From the NCBI GenBank assembly GCA_046350095.1, contig JAXMBA010000003.1, forward strand, positions 124,001-188,000: a DNA stretch of 64,000 bases. Direction: 5' to 3'. The notes under the pieces are model-generated. The model was not told the DNA's origin. It did no database searches and saw only the letters and a list, made by a program, of their open reading frames with translations. The stretch comes from Urbifossiella sp046350095. GTDB taxonomy: Bacteria > Planctomycetota > Planctomycetia > Gemmatales > Gemmataceae. Shown here in pieces: positions 8,829 through 17,403 of the stretch (position 1 is the stretch's first letter; each line of letters begins with the position of its first letter). The translations under genes were made by a program, and so were the position numbers.

Positions 8829-9787
8829 CGGGCCGCCTCGCCGTCGGCCTGCTGCGACACGGTCATGAACGCGTCTTCCAGGTCCGTCTGTACCTCGCGG
8901 AACTGCGCCACCCCCACGCCCGCGGCCACCAGCGCCCCGAGCAGGCCCGCCAGCTCGTCGTCGGTCTTCGCGGTGCGGAAGCGGACGGCGAACTCGGCCG
9001 GCGACTCCGTCACGGCGTCGCCGACGTGCCGCCGCACCACGTCGGCCGCCGCGGGCACGGCCTCGGCGCGGGCCAGCAGCACCTCCATCGTCCGCAGCGG
9101 GCTGAGCTGGCGGGCGATCTCGGCCAGGGTGCCGGCGGCGCGGAGCCGGCCGCGGGCGATGATGGCGACGCGGTCGCAGATGCGGGCCAGCTCGGGGAGG
9201 ATGTGGCTCGTCACGATGAGCGTCTTGCCGCGGGCGGCGAGCCCGAGCAGCACCTGCCGCATCTCGATGCGGGCCTGCGGGTCGAGGCCGTTGGCCGGCT
9301 CGTCGAGCACGAGCGCCGGCGGGTCGTGCAGGAGCGTCCGGGCGATGGCCACGCGCTGCTTCATGCCGTGGCTCAGCGCCTCCACGTACAGGTCGCGGAA
9401 GTGCCCGGCGCCGGCCGTCTCCAGCACCTCCTCGACCCGCTTCGGCCGCCCCTTCCGCGGCAGGCCGAACGCGGCGCCGAAGAAGTCGAGGTACTCGGCG
9501 ACGCGCATGCCGTCGTACCCGCCGAACGTGTCGGGCATGTAGCCGATGAGGCGCTTGACGCGGCGCGGGTCGGCGGCGCAGTCGATGCCGGCGACGGTGG
9601 CGGTGCCGCTCGTGGGGCGGGCGAGGCCGACCAGGATCTTGATCGTGGTCGTCTTGCCCGCCCCGTTCGGGCCGATGAACCCGAGGATCTGCCCGCGGCC
9701 GACGGAAATCGTCAGCCGGTCCAACGCCACGAACGAGCCGTACCGCTTGGTCAGCTCGCGCGTCTCGACGACCGCCCCGTCCGCCAT
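8825..9787 (-). CDS. ABC transporter ATP-binding protein
   Basis: A 320-residue ATPase with Walker A GPNGAGKTT, signature ALSHGMKQR in place of the usual LSGGQ, Walker B ALVLDEPANGLDP and a switch His in VTSHILPELARIC. The C-terminal about 90 residues form the extra domain common in ABC-2 exporters. It is the energy subunit of the operon with the permease (ATGA overlap) and the preceding large protein (spacer 14 bases). The start is the ATG of MADGAVVETREL. A much longer open frame upstream is the antisense-like shadow of the preceding gene in another frame. Confidence 0.93.
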   Translation of the reverse strand: MADGAVVETRELTKRYGSFVALDRLTISVGRGQILGFIGPNGAGKTTTIKILVGLARPTSGTATVAGIDCAADPRRVKRLIGYMPDTFGGYDGMRVAEYLDFFGAAFGLPRKGRPKRVEEVLETAGAGHFRDLYVEALSHGMKQRVAIARTLLHDPPALVLDEPANGLDPQARIEMRQVLLGLAARGKTLIVTSHILPELARICDRVAIIARGRLRAAGTLAEIARQLSPLRTMEVLLARAEAVPAAADVVRRHVGDAVTESPAEFAVRFRTAKTDDELAGLLGALVAAGVGVAQFREVQTDLEDAFMTVSQQADGEAAR

Positions 9788-9801
9788 GCCGGTCCCCCCG
9801 T

Positions 9802-12156
9802 TCACGGTCCGCCCGCCGTCCGGCCGACCACGTCCAGCCCCAGTTCCTCGATCTTCCACGGCACCGGCGCCGGCGCCGGGTCCGTAATCGACACCGTCAG
9901 CAACAATCCGCCGTCGGCGTCCGGCCGCAGGTGCCGCGCGTCCGTGATCTCGACGCGGACCGGCTCGGCCGGCCCGTCGGCGACGAACAGCGTTTCCGCC
10001 CCCGCGCGCACCGCCACCCGCCGGCCCGGCGCCCGCACCCGCAGCCGCAACACGGCCCGCTCGACCTCCAACGGCAGCACCGACGGCGGCAGCTGGAACC
10101 GCAGCAGCTGCTCGGTCGGCGCCGAGGAGTCGAGCGTCGGGCGGCCCAGGTCGGGGCGGCGGACCGGCACGAACGCGGCCGGCACCGCCACCCGCGTCCC
10201 GGGCGGCGTCCGCTCGAACGTCAGCGGTGTGACCAGCAGAATCGTACCGACCGCCCGGCCCCCGTCGCGCCCCGCGAACGGCACGGCGGCGGCGTCGGCC
10301 CACGCCAGGAGCAGGTCGCGGCCGTCGAGGTGCGGCGGGAGCGGGCCGGCGAGCACCTGCCGGTACACCGCCTGCCGTCGCTGCTGGCGGTCGCTCAGGA
10401 CCGCGCCCGGCAGCAGTTGGCCGGGCGGCAAGTCGTCGCCGGTGGCGAACACGCCCTCGGCCCCGAACCGCGCCGCCAGCGGCTGACGCTGCGCGGACAC
10501 GACCAGCGCGTCGGCCGGCGCCGACAGCCCCGGTGCGGTCAACCGGCCTTCGACTCCCGCGGGGCCGAACCGGACCGCGGCCGTCACCGCCCCCGGGCGG
10601 GTGGTGGCGCGGAAGACGCCGGTGCGCACGCCGGCCGGCAGGTCGAGCCCCTCGACGTGCCAGGCGTCGGTGTCGGTGACCACGCGGGTGCGGGTCTGCC
10701 CTTCGAGCCCGGCGGCGTCCAGGTCGAGGGACCCGCCGCGCGGCGCGGCCAGGGGCACCGGGCCGGGGTCGGGCTGGAACACGGCGAGCACGCCGGACAG
10801 CGTGACCTCGTCGGTCCCGCTCACCGGCTCGGCCACGGCCACGACGGCGACCGTCGGCGGCACGCCGCCGCGCGTCAGCTCCGCGTGCCCGACGAAGACG
10901 CCCGCCGCGCCCGCCGCCGCGACCGGCGCCAGCCAGCCGACCAACTCGGGCCGACGCGACCGGCGCAGGCCGACGCCGATGCCGGCGACCGCGGCGAGGA
11001 ACCCGCCGAGCACGACGGCCGCGGTGCCGCGGCCCATCACGGCGTACCCCACCTCGTCGTCGAGGAGCGGGCGGAGGGCGTCGGCCGGGAGCGGTGCCGG
11101 CCGGCTGGGCGGGTGCAACTCGGCCGCCAACTCCTGCACCGCTTCGGAGCCCGGCGCCGGCCCGCCGCGCACCGCCCCCTTCGCGCCCGGCGGCGGCGGC
11201 GGGGGGGGCAGCCACCCGGCGGCACCGAGCGTGGTGACGACGACGCGGCCGCGGCCGACGTCCCGGGCGAAGCCGGCCGGCCAGTCGTTCGCCACCGCGA
11301 ACACCCGGTCGCGGTCGGCCGGCAGGACGCGGACGTGTTCGACGGGCTGGTCGAAGTCCCGGTGTTGCGCCGCCTGGCGGGGCGGGGCGAGGTGGACGCG
11401 CGTGAGGCCGACCCGGTCCACCACCTCGACCGGCCGGTCGTCGCCGAGCAGCGGGGCAACGCTGTCCGCGTCGACGAGGTCGAGGAGAACCCACAGCCGG
11501 CCGCCGCGGGCCACCCACTGCCGCAGGGCCCACCGGCCGGCGGGGTCGCCCGCGAGCCGGTTCCCGGCCACGACGACGTGATCGACCCCGTCGAACGCCT
11601 CCGGGGTCGGCGGCAGGGGCCCGTCGGGCGGCACCGTCACCTCGTCCGGCAGCGTGGCGGCCTTCCGCACCAGCTTCACGAACGCGGCCGCGGCGGAGTG
11701 GTGCGGCTCGTCGGCGATCAGCGCCGTCGTCGGCGTGCGAGCGCGGAACGGGACCGGCCGCGCGCGAATTTTCTCCCCCTCGCCGGGCCTCAGGACCAGC
11801 GTTTCGGTGCCGCCGGTGCGGTCGTAGAGGAGCGACCGGATTTCGACGGCGTCGCCGGCGGGCGGTGCGGCGCCGAGGGGGAGCCAGGCCGACAGGGCGG
11901 CCCGCGGCGGCACCCACACGTCGCGCGCGAACCGCGCCCCGGGCCGGGCGTCGTACTCGACCACGACGCGGGCGTCGCGCGGCGCGTCGCCGCCGTTGGC
12001 GACGGTGAACCCGACGGTGCCGCCGGTGTCGGTGAGGCGCGCGCGGCCGCCGACGGGCGTGAGCCCCTGGAGGCTGAGGGGGTGGTCCTGAGCGCGGCCG
12101 GCCGGCGCGACGAGGGCCACGGCGACGGCGAGGGCGGCGAGTCGGGTCGCGGGCAT
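9802..12156 (-). CDS. Exported membrane protein of the ABC export operon
   Basis: A 784-residue protein with a signal peptide (MPATRLAALAVAVALVAPAGRAQ). Residues about 25-140 look like a beta-sandwich (CARDB-like) domain, and about 150-280 resemble a glutamine-amidotransferase-like Rossmann segment (FDGVDHVVVAGNRLA, ARGGRLWVLLDL). Two membrane segments follow near the middle (GTAAVVLGGFLAAVAGIGVGL and WLAPVAAAGAAGVFVGHAEL). The rest is again beta-rich. It is the first gene of the ABC operon and resembles the extracytoplasmic accessory proteins of gliding/export-type ABC systems. The role is inferred from context only. Confidence 0.7.
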   Translation of the reverse strand: MPATRLAALAVAVALVAPAGRAQDHPLSLQGLTPVGGRARLTDTGGTVGFTVANGGDAPRDARVVVEYDARPGARFARDVWVPPRAALSAWLPLGAAPPAGDAVEIRSLLYDRTGGTETLVLRPGEGEKIRARPVPFRARTPTTALIADEPHHSAAAAFVKLVRKAATLPDEVTVPPDGPLPPTPEAFDGVDHVVVAGNRLAGDPAGRWALRQWVARGGRLWVLLDLVDADSVAPLLGDDRPVEVVDRVGLTRVHLAPPRQAAQHRDFDQPVEHVRVLPADRDRVFAVANDWPAGFARDVGRGRVVVTTLGAAGWLPPPPPPPGAKGAVRGGPAPGSEAVQELAAELHPPSRPAPLPADALRPLLDDEVGYAVMGRGTAAVVLGGFLAAVAGIGVGLRRSRRPELVGWLAPVAAAGAAGVFVGHAELTRGGVPPTVAVVAVAEPVSGTDEVTLSGVLAVFQPDPGPVPLAAPRGGSLDLDAAGLEGQTRTRVVTDTDAWHVEGLDLPAGVRTGVFRATTRPGAVTAAVRFGPAGVEGRLTAPGLSAPADALVVSAQRQPLAARFGAEGVFATGDDLPPGQLLPGAVLSDRQQRRQAVYRQVLAGPLPPHLDGRDLLLAWADAAAVPFAGRDGGRAVGTILLVTPLTFERTPPGTRVAVPAAFVPVRRPDLGRPTLDSSAPTEQLLRFQLPPSVLPLEVERAVLRLRVRAPGRRVAVRAGAETLFVADGPAEPVRVEITDARHLRPDADGGLLLTVSITDPAPAPVPWKIEELGLDVVGRTAGGP

Positions 12157-12165
12157 CGGGACGTT

Positions 12166-13446
12166 CTACGACGGAGGCGGGTCGCGGGGCAGGCGGAGCG
12201 TCAGCGCGAACAGCCCCGCCAGGGCGTAGGTTTGCAGCGACGCGACGAGTAGGTTCTCGGCCGGCGTCAGCGGGTCGTGGCGGTTCTTGATCATGGCGAA
12301 CGCCCGCTCCGGCCCGAGTACCAGCTTCGCCGCCTGCGTGTCCGACAGCCACGCCACCGCCAGGCACGCCCACATCGCCCACCGCCCCGGCCCGGCCGGC
12401 AGCCGCGCCACCAGCAGCCCCACCGGCACCGCCAGCAGCAGGAAGTAGTGCGGCCAGCTCGTCGGCGCCAGCAGCAGCATCCCGGCGCACGCGGCGGCGT
12501 AGGCGCGGTCGCGCCCCGTTGTTGTCGCACGACCCGCCCACGCGGTCCAAGCCACGGCCCCGACCACGGCCAGTTGCGACGCGACGATTAACGCCCGCGC
12601 CAAAACCGGGAACGAAGGCGCGGGGTCGATGCGACTTTGCGGTGGTGGGGCGAGCGCCCGCAGCCAGTACGACTCGGCCGACAGGTTCCGCCACACGCCG
12701 GCAAACTCGCCGCTCACCGCCGGGACCACCTCGGCGACGTACACCCGAAACGTCTCGCTACCGAGCACGCCGGCCGCGGCCGCGTTCACGCCCACGAACG
12801 CGATCACGGTCGCGGCAACGGCCCGCCACCGGCCGGCCGCCACGAAGTAGAGCGCCACGAACGCCGGGAACAGCTTCACCGCCGCGGCGACGCCGACGCA
12901 CGCCCCGGCGAGCCACGGCAGGCCGCGGCGGTCGGCGGCCCACGCGGCGGCGAGCAGGAACACCAGCAGCGCGTTGAACTGGCCGAACATCACCTGGTCG
13001 AACAGCGGCGCGCACGGCAGCCCGAGTGCGACCGCGACCACCACGCCGCGCCAGCCCGGCCGGCAGCCGAGCTCGCGTACGACGAGCCACACGGCGAGCC
13101 CGGCCAGCGGCAGCGTGACGAGGTTCCACACGAAATGCGCCTCCGCCGGGCCGAGTGGCGCCAGCGGGAGCACGAGCAGCACGGACGCGGGCGGGTGGGC
13201 GTTGACGGCGAGGAACTCGTCGCGCGGGTCGGGGATCAGGCCGGTGTGGCGGAATAGCGCGGCGCGGAGGTCGCCGTACACCGGCAGGCCGGCGTCGTGG
13301 TCGCGGGCCGAGAGCCAGTCCTGCACGAAGTCGCCGACGAACCCCGGCGGCGGGCGCACGACGGCGAGGTACGCCGGCCCGTACAGCAGCGCCGCGAGCG
13401 CGGCGGCCACGACCCAGAGCACGGTCCGGCGGGGCGACGTGGGCAT
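12166..13446 (-). CDS. GT87-family (DUF2029) membrane mannosyltransferase-like protein
   Basis: A 426-residue protein with about ten membrane segments. It has the GT87 hallmarks: an early FVQDWLSARDHDAGLPVYG with acidic residues after TM1, a NAHPPASVLLVLPL loop, and VMFGQFNALLVFLL plus AAAVKLFPAFVALYF. GT87 enzymes use polyprenyl-phosphate sugars on the outer face of the membrane. It starts 5 bases after queC and may share its transcript, although no functional link is evident. A paralogue lies at 35604-36986. Confidence 0.8.
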   Translation of the reverse strand: MPTSPRRTVLWVVAAALAALLYGPAYLAVVRPPPGFVGDFVQDWLSARDHDAGLPVYGDLRAALFRHTGLIPDPRDEFLAVNAHPPASVLLVLPLAPLGPAEAHFVWNLVTLPLAGLAVWLVVRELGCRPGWRGVVVAVALGLPCAPLFDQVMFGQFNALLVFLLAAAWAADRRGLPWLAGACVGVAAAVKLFPAFVALYFVAAGRWRAVAATVIAFVGVNAAAAGVLGSETFRVYVAEVVPAVSGEFAGVWRNLSAESYWLRALAPPPQSRIDPAPSFPVLARALIVASQLAVVGAVAWTAWAGRATTTGRDRAYAAACAGMLLLAPTSWPHYFLLLAVPVGLLVARLPAGPGRWAMWACLAVAWLSDTQAAKLVLGPERAFAMIKNRHDPLTPAENLLVASLQTYALAGLFALTLRLPRDPPPS

Positions 13447-13451
13447 GGGCG

Positions 13452-14144
13452 TCAGGCTTGGTACGCCGTGGGGTCGGGGACGCCGGCCTCGGCGAAGCCC
13501 TTGCGGCGGAGCTGGCACGAGTCGCACCGGCCGCACGCCCGGCCGGCCGCGTCGGGGTCGTAGCAGCTGAGGGTGCCGGCGTAGTCCACACCCAGCCGCA
13601 CGCCCTCGCGGATGATTTCGGCCTTCGTCAGCTTCAGCAGCGGCGCGTGGACGCGGAACCGGCCGGCGCCCTCGGTGCCGGCCTTCGTCGCCAGGTTCGC
13701 CACGCCCTCGAACGCCGCCAGGAACTCGGGCCGGCAGTCGGGGTAGCCGCTGTAATCGAGCACGTTGGCGCCGATGAAGATGTCGAAGGCGCCGACCGTC
13801 TCCGCGTACCCGAGCGCGAGGCCGAGCAGGATCGTGTTCCGCGCCGGTACATAAGTGACTGGTACGCCGTGGCCCATGTCGGCGGCGCTGCGGTCCTTCG
13901 GCACCGCCACGTCGGCCGTCAACGCCGAGCCGCCGATCGCACGCAGGTCCAGCTTGACCGTGCGGTACTCGGTCACGCCGAGCGCCGCCGCCGCCGCCGC
14001 GGCGCGCTCCAACTCCACCCGGTGCCGCTGGCCGTAGTCCACGCTCAGGGCGTACACGTCGAACCCGTCGGCCTGCGCGGCGGCGGCCGTGGTGGTGCTG
14101 TCGAGCCCCCCGCTGAGGAGGACCACCGCCCGCGGCCGCACCAT
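13452..14144 (-). CDS. queC: 7-cyano-7-deazaguanine synthase QueC
   Basis: A 230-residue enzyme that turns 7-carboxy-7-deazaguanine, ATP and ammonia into preQ0. It shows the PP-loop LLSGGLDSTT near the start, SVDYGQRHRVE, YVPARNTILLGLAL, and a C-terminal zinc site CYDPDAAGRACGRCDSC. The ATG before VRPRAVVLLSGG is chosen because this is where family members begin. The longer frame runs into the hairpin. It is divergent from queF, so the two queuosine genes flank one shared control region that holds hairpin B. Confidence 0.95.
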   Translation of the reverse strand: MVRPRAVVLLSGGLDSTTTAAAAQADGFDVYALSVDYGQRHRVELERAAAAAAALGVTEYRTVKLDLRAIGGSALTADVAVPKDRSAADMGHGVPVTYVPARNTILLGLALGYAETVGAFDIFIGANVLDYSGYPDCRPEFLAAFEGVANLATKAGTEGAGRFRVHAPLLKLTKAEIIREGVRLGVDYAGTLSCYDPDAAGRACGRCDSCQLRRKGFAEAGVPDPTAYQA

Positions 14145-14186
14145 CACCCGCCCCCACACTGGAACCCGGCCCGGCCGGCGCCTTAG

Positions 14187-14249
14187 AGTAGTAGGCACAC
14201 TCCGTGTGCCGGTTTGGATCGAAACGGCACACGGAGTGTGCCTACTACT
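14187..14249. repeat. Perfect 25-bp inverted repeat (hairpin B) between queC and queF
   Basis: Left arm 14187-14211 and right arm 14225-14249 are perfectly complementary over 25 bases, with a loop of 13 bases. The arms read agtagtaggcacac and onward. It lies in the divergent spacer between the queC start (14144) and the queF start (14270), so it is not a terminator. It could be an operator, an attenuator or a mobile hairpin. Confidence 0.92.
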
Positions 14250-14269
14250 TTGCCGCCACCCGGACCGAC

Positions 14270-14638
14270 ATGGAACACACGGAAACGCCGGCCGCCGACC
14301 AACTCGAGACGTTCCCGAACCCGCGGCCGGGCCGCGAGTTCACCATCGAGATCGTCTGCCCCGAGTTCACCAGCGTCTGCCCGAAGACCGGCCAGCCGGA
14401 CTTCGGTACGATCACCTACCGGTACGTCCCCGGCGACACCTGCGTCGAGCTGAAGTCGCTGAAGCTGTATTTACAGAAGTTCCGCAGCCGGGGCATTTTT
14501 TACGAGCAGGTGACGAACCAGCTGCTCGACGACTTCGTGGCCGCGTGCTCGCCGGTGCGGTGCGAGGTGGTCAGCCGGTGGACGCCGCGCGGCGGCATTT
14601 CCACGAACGTGACGTGCGTGTACGAGCGGGCGGCGTGA
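14270..14638 (+). CDS. queF: NADPH-dependent preQ0 reductase QueF
   Basis: A 122-residue enzyme of the short QueF type. It reduces preQ0 to preQ1 for queuosine in tRNA. Catalytic Cys lies in SVCPKTGQPDFGT, and the NADPH-binding family motif appears as ELKSLKLYLQKFR. FYEQVTNQ and CVYERA close the fold. The ATG at 14270 (MEHTETPAAD) is preferred over an earlier in-frame ATG that lies inside hairpin B. QueC at the other side of the hairpin makes its substrate. Confidence 0.96.
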   Translation: MEHTETPAADQLETFPNPRPGREFTIEIVCPEFTSVCPKTGQPDFGTITYRYVPGDTCVELKSLKLYLQKFRSRGIFYEQVTNQLLDDFVAACSPVRCEVVSRWTPRGGISTNVTCVYERAA

Positions 14639-14644
14639 CCGCGA

Positions 14645-14860
14645 TTACCCCACCACGATGGCGTTGTCGAGCCGCAGCGTGGGGACGACCTCGCGGGCGC
14701 CGTGCAGCGCCAGCTGCTTCACGTGGAAGGAATCCGCCCGGCCGCGGAGCGTGACGCGGTCCGCACCGACCTCCACGGCCAGGTCGCGGACCCGCCGGCT
14801 CGTGCGGGTCGTAACGCTCGCCAGGACGAGTTCGCTGAGGGTCGGCGGGGTCGTACTCAT
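14645..14860 (-). CDS. Small BON-domain protein
   Basis: A 71-residue protein consisting of one BON-type alpha/beta fold (VRDLAVEVGADRVTLRGRADSFHVKQLAL). BON domains bind phospholipid or other ligands and are common in OsmY-like stress proteins. There is no signal peptide. It is convergent with queF. Confidence 0.75.
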   Translation of the reverse strand: MSTTPPTLSELVLASVTTRTSRRVRDLAVEVGADRVTLRGRADSFHVKQLALHGAREVVPTLRLDNAIVVG

Positions 14861-14932
14861 AGCCGTGTGCGTCTCCTCGGCACGGCTGCCCGCGCGGCGG
14901 GCAGATTCGGTCAGGCTCGTGGCAGTAGCGTG

Positions 14933-15217
14933 ATGAACAGCGAGGCTCGTGAAGCAGAGCAAACGGCGGACCAAGCCCCGGCCGGGCGGCGGGTGCGGTT
15001 CGAGGTGTGCTATTCGGTCGTCGTGCTGACCGTCCGCTGGCGGTCGGCCGCCCACGACACCGGATCGGCGTGGGAGCGGCTCGGCCTGGGTATTCCGTAC
15101 GCCCTGGCCAGCCTGGCGCTCGGGCCGTGGGGGCTCCCCTGGGGGCCGATCTGGACGGCCGTCGCCGTGTGGACGAATCTGACGGGCGGCGTAACGGACA
15201 ATCCTGCGGACGACTGA
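14933..15217 (+). CDS. Small hypothetical membrane-associated protein
   Basis: A 94-residue protein. A charged N-terminus is followed by a moderately hydrophobic C-terminal part (LGIPYALASLALGPWGLPWGPIW). I recognise no family. The frame is plausible because it fills the gap between the divergent BON gene and the convergent kinase gene, but no strong ribosome-binding site is seen. Confidence 0.5.
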   Translation: MNSEAREAEQTADQAPAGRRVRFEVCYSVVVLTVRWRSAAHDTGSAWERLGLGIPYALASLALGPWGLPWGPIWTAVAVWTNLTGGVTDNPADD

Positions 15218-15237
15218 CTGCGCAACCGGATTCCCGA

Positions 15238-17253
15238 TCAGGGACGCGCTGGTGCGTTCAGGCCCGGATCGAGCTCCCGGGCGCGGTCGAAGTCGGCCCG
15301 TGCCGAGTCGATATGGCCGAGCGCCTGGTACGCCAGCCCGCGGTTGTAGACGCACCACGCCCGGTCGGGGGCCAGCGCCGCACACGCCGCGAATGCCGCG
15401 AGCGCCCCGGCTGCGTCGCCGGCGCGCAGCCGGCACACTCCGGCGTGGTAGTTCGCCCACGGCGAGCCCGGGTCGAGCGCGGCGGCGCGGTCGAGATGTG
15501 GTGCGGCCGCGGCCAGGTCGCCGGCGGCGAAGCAGGTGCGGCCGAGCGCCAGGTGATCCCACGCCGTGCGGCACGGCGTCGAAGCCGCGCGGCGGGTCGC
15601 TTCATCGGCCGCGCTCGCGTCGCCGAGTCGGAGAAGCAGGGTGGCGCGGGCCACGTCCAGCGCCGGCCGCGGGCCGCCGAGCCGGTCGGCCTCGTCGAGC
15701 AAGCCCAGCGCCCGTCGCGCCGCAGCGGGGTCGTCCGGCGCCGCCCACACTTCCAGGTCCGCGAGCAGCAGCGCCAGGTCGAGCCGCTCGTCGGTCGCGC
15801 CGCCGTCCGCCCACAGTCCCCGCAGCGAGTCGCGCAGCGCGGCGGCTTCGGCGGCGGGCAGCGCCTCGGCGCCGTACACGAGCCGAACGCGCTCGTGCGC
15901 CGCCCGGCGGGCCGCGGCGCGGTCCGTGTGTGCGGCCGGTCGAACCAGTTCGACGGGGCGCGTCGTCAGCCCCGCGACGAGTGCCAGTGCCGCAAGCAGC
16001 GCCGCCGCCGCCGGCAGCGCCAGCGGCCGCCGGCGGCGCCACTTCGCCCAGCGCTCGCGGACGCTGCGGGTCCGAACGCCCTTCAACACTTGATCGGCGA
16101 GGTGCCGGCGCAGGTCGGCGGCGACCGCGGCCGCGCTCGCGTAGCGGGCGGCGGGATCCGGGGCGGCACAGCGCCTCACCAGCGCCGCCAGCGACGGCGG
16201 CACCCGCGCCCCGTCCAGCGCCTCGCCGAGCACTTGACCCAGGGCGAAAACGTCGGCGCGGGCATCGACGGCGCGTGGCACCCACTCCTGCCACTTCACC
16301 GCCTCCACGGCCGCGGCCTGCTCCGGCGGCATGTAGCCGGGCGTGCCGCCGAGCATCAGCGGCGGCGCCGAACCCGCCGTCAGCGGCGCGCGGGCCAGAT
16401 GGAAGTCCAATAGCATCGGCGTGCCGTCGGCGGCGATGAGGACGTTCGACGGCTTCACGTCCAGGTGTAGCAGACCGCGGTCGTGGGCGTACTGGAGCGC
16501 GTCGGCGAGGCAGGCCACGACCCAGCACACGGCGTCGGTGTAGCTCGCGCGCTCGATCGCCGCCCACGCCGGGCCGGGCGGTGGCGCGGGTACGGGCGTG
16601 GGGCCGCGCAGCGCCGTCAGCAGGTCGGCTCCGGTGACGCGCCGCTCGGCGGCCTTCAGCGCCGCGGCCAGGGTGGCGCCGCCGAAGTACGGCTGGCACA
16701 GCCCGTCGAGCCCCACGTCGGCGAAGCGGTGAACCGAGTACAGCGGCACGACGTGCGTGTGCTGAAGGCGGGCCAGCGACAGGTGCTCGTCGCCCCCGGC
16801 CGGGGCGAGCTTCAACACGACGGGCCGGTCGGCGAGCGCCGGTTGAACCGCGACGAAGACGCGGCCGGCGGCGCCACGGCCGAGTTCCGTGACGAGGTGG
16901 AACTCGCCGAGGGTTTGGCCGGCGGCGGGGAAGCGCGGCGCCGGCGGCGGGCCGAGCGCGGCCTGGCAGCGGACCAGCGCCCGCACCTGCGCCGCCCACG
17001 CGGGGAAGGCGGCAGCGAGCGCGTCGGCGGCCGTGGGCTCGCCGTACTCGTCGCGGAGGGCGAGTTCCTCGGCAATCAGTTCGAGGGCGGCGTCGGGGTC
17101 CGCGCGGAGGCGGGGGTGGTGGCGGGCGTAGTCGGCGGCGGTGGGGCGCTCGCCGGCGCGCCACCGGGCAACCATGTTCGCGGCGAGCCGCCCGGCCTCC
17201 GAGAGGGGCAGCCGCGCGGCGCGGAGCACAGGGACGGCGGCCGTGGTGGTCAT
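15238..17253 (-). CDS. Serine/threonine protein kinase with TPR domain and altered DFG motif
   Basis: A 671-residue membrane-linked kinase. The kinase domain at about 115-385 has the glycine loop GRGAAGRVF, Lys148, catalytic HLDVKPSN (Asp265, Asn270), and LLDFH at 281-285 where the usual DFG is DFH. PPE replaces APE. A membrane segment lies at about 411-430, followed by a region with TPR-like repeats near 560-665. Planctomycete kinases of this type often pair with ECF sigma factors, and the sigma gene at 17399-17953 is just upstream in the same orientation. The DFH residue may lower or change metal handling. Confidence 0.88.
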   Translation of the reverse strand: MTTTAAVPVLRAARLPLSEAGRLAANMVARWRAGERPTAADYARHHPRLRADPDAALELIAEELALRDEYGEPTAADALAAAFPAWAAQVRALVRCQAALGPPPAPRFPAAGQTLGEFHLVTELGRGAAGRVFVAVQPALADRPVVLKLAPAGGDEHLSLARLQHTHVVPLYSVHRFADVGLDGLCQPYFGGATLAAALKAAERRVTGADLLTALRGPTPVPAPPPGPAWAAIERASYTDAVCWVVACLADALQYAHDRGLLHLDVKPSNVLIAADGTPMLLDFHLARAPLTAGSAPPLMLGGTPGYMPPEQAAAVEAVKWQEWVPRAVDARADVFALGQVLGEALDGARVPPSLAALVRRCAAPDPAARYASAAAVAADLRRHLADQVLKGVRTRSVRERWAKWRRRRPLALPAAAALLAALALVAGLTTRPVELVRPAAHTDRAAARRAAHERVRLVYGAEALPAAEAAALRDSLRGLWADGGATDERLDLALLLADLEVWAAPDDPAAARRALGLLDEADRLGGPRPALDVARATLLLRLGDASAADEATRRAASTPCRTAWDHLALGRTCFAAGDLAAAAPHLDRAAALDPGSPWANYHAGVCRLRAGDAAGALAAFAACAALAPDRAWCVYNRGLAYQALGHIDSARADFDRARELDPGLNAPARP

Positions 17254-17272
17254 GCGTGGTCCGGGCGGATTT

Positions 17273-17403
17273 CGTAGGTCGGGTCGAGGCTCTGCGAGAC
17301 CTGACGCGGGGCGCCAATATCGAACCGCCGAGCCGGGTTGTGCTCCGCCGTTGGTCTTCCGCGCCCCCGCGTCGGGCCTCGCAGAGCCTCGACCCGACCT
17401 ACG
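17273..17403. repeat. Long inverted repeat (hairpin C) between sigma factor and kinase genes
   Basis: Left arm 17273-17311 and right arm 17365-17403 match over 39 bases with two mismatches. The loop is about 53 bases. The arms begin cgtaggtcgggtcgagg. The right arm includes the stop codon of the sigma factor gene (17399-17401). It lies between two genes read from the minus strand, so it could reduce read-through into the kinase gene. Confidence 0.9.

Noticed and set aside
8825..12694. Long continuous minus-strand frame extending the ABC ATPase to 1289 codons
   Set aside because: The part above 9787 is a shadow of the exported-protein gene in another frame; the ATPase begins normally at MADGAVVETREL.
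14145..14269. PreQ1 riboswitch before queF or queC
   Set aside because: The spacer is filled by a 25-bp perfect inverted repeat and shows no preQ1 aptamer-like A-rich tail or pseudoknot.
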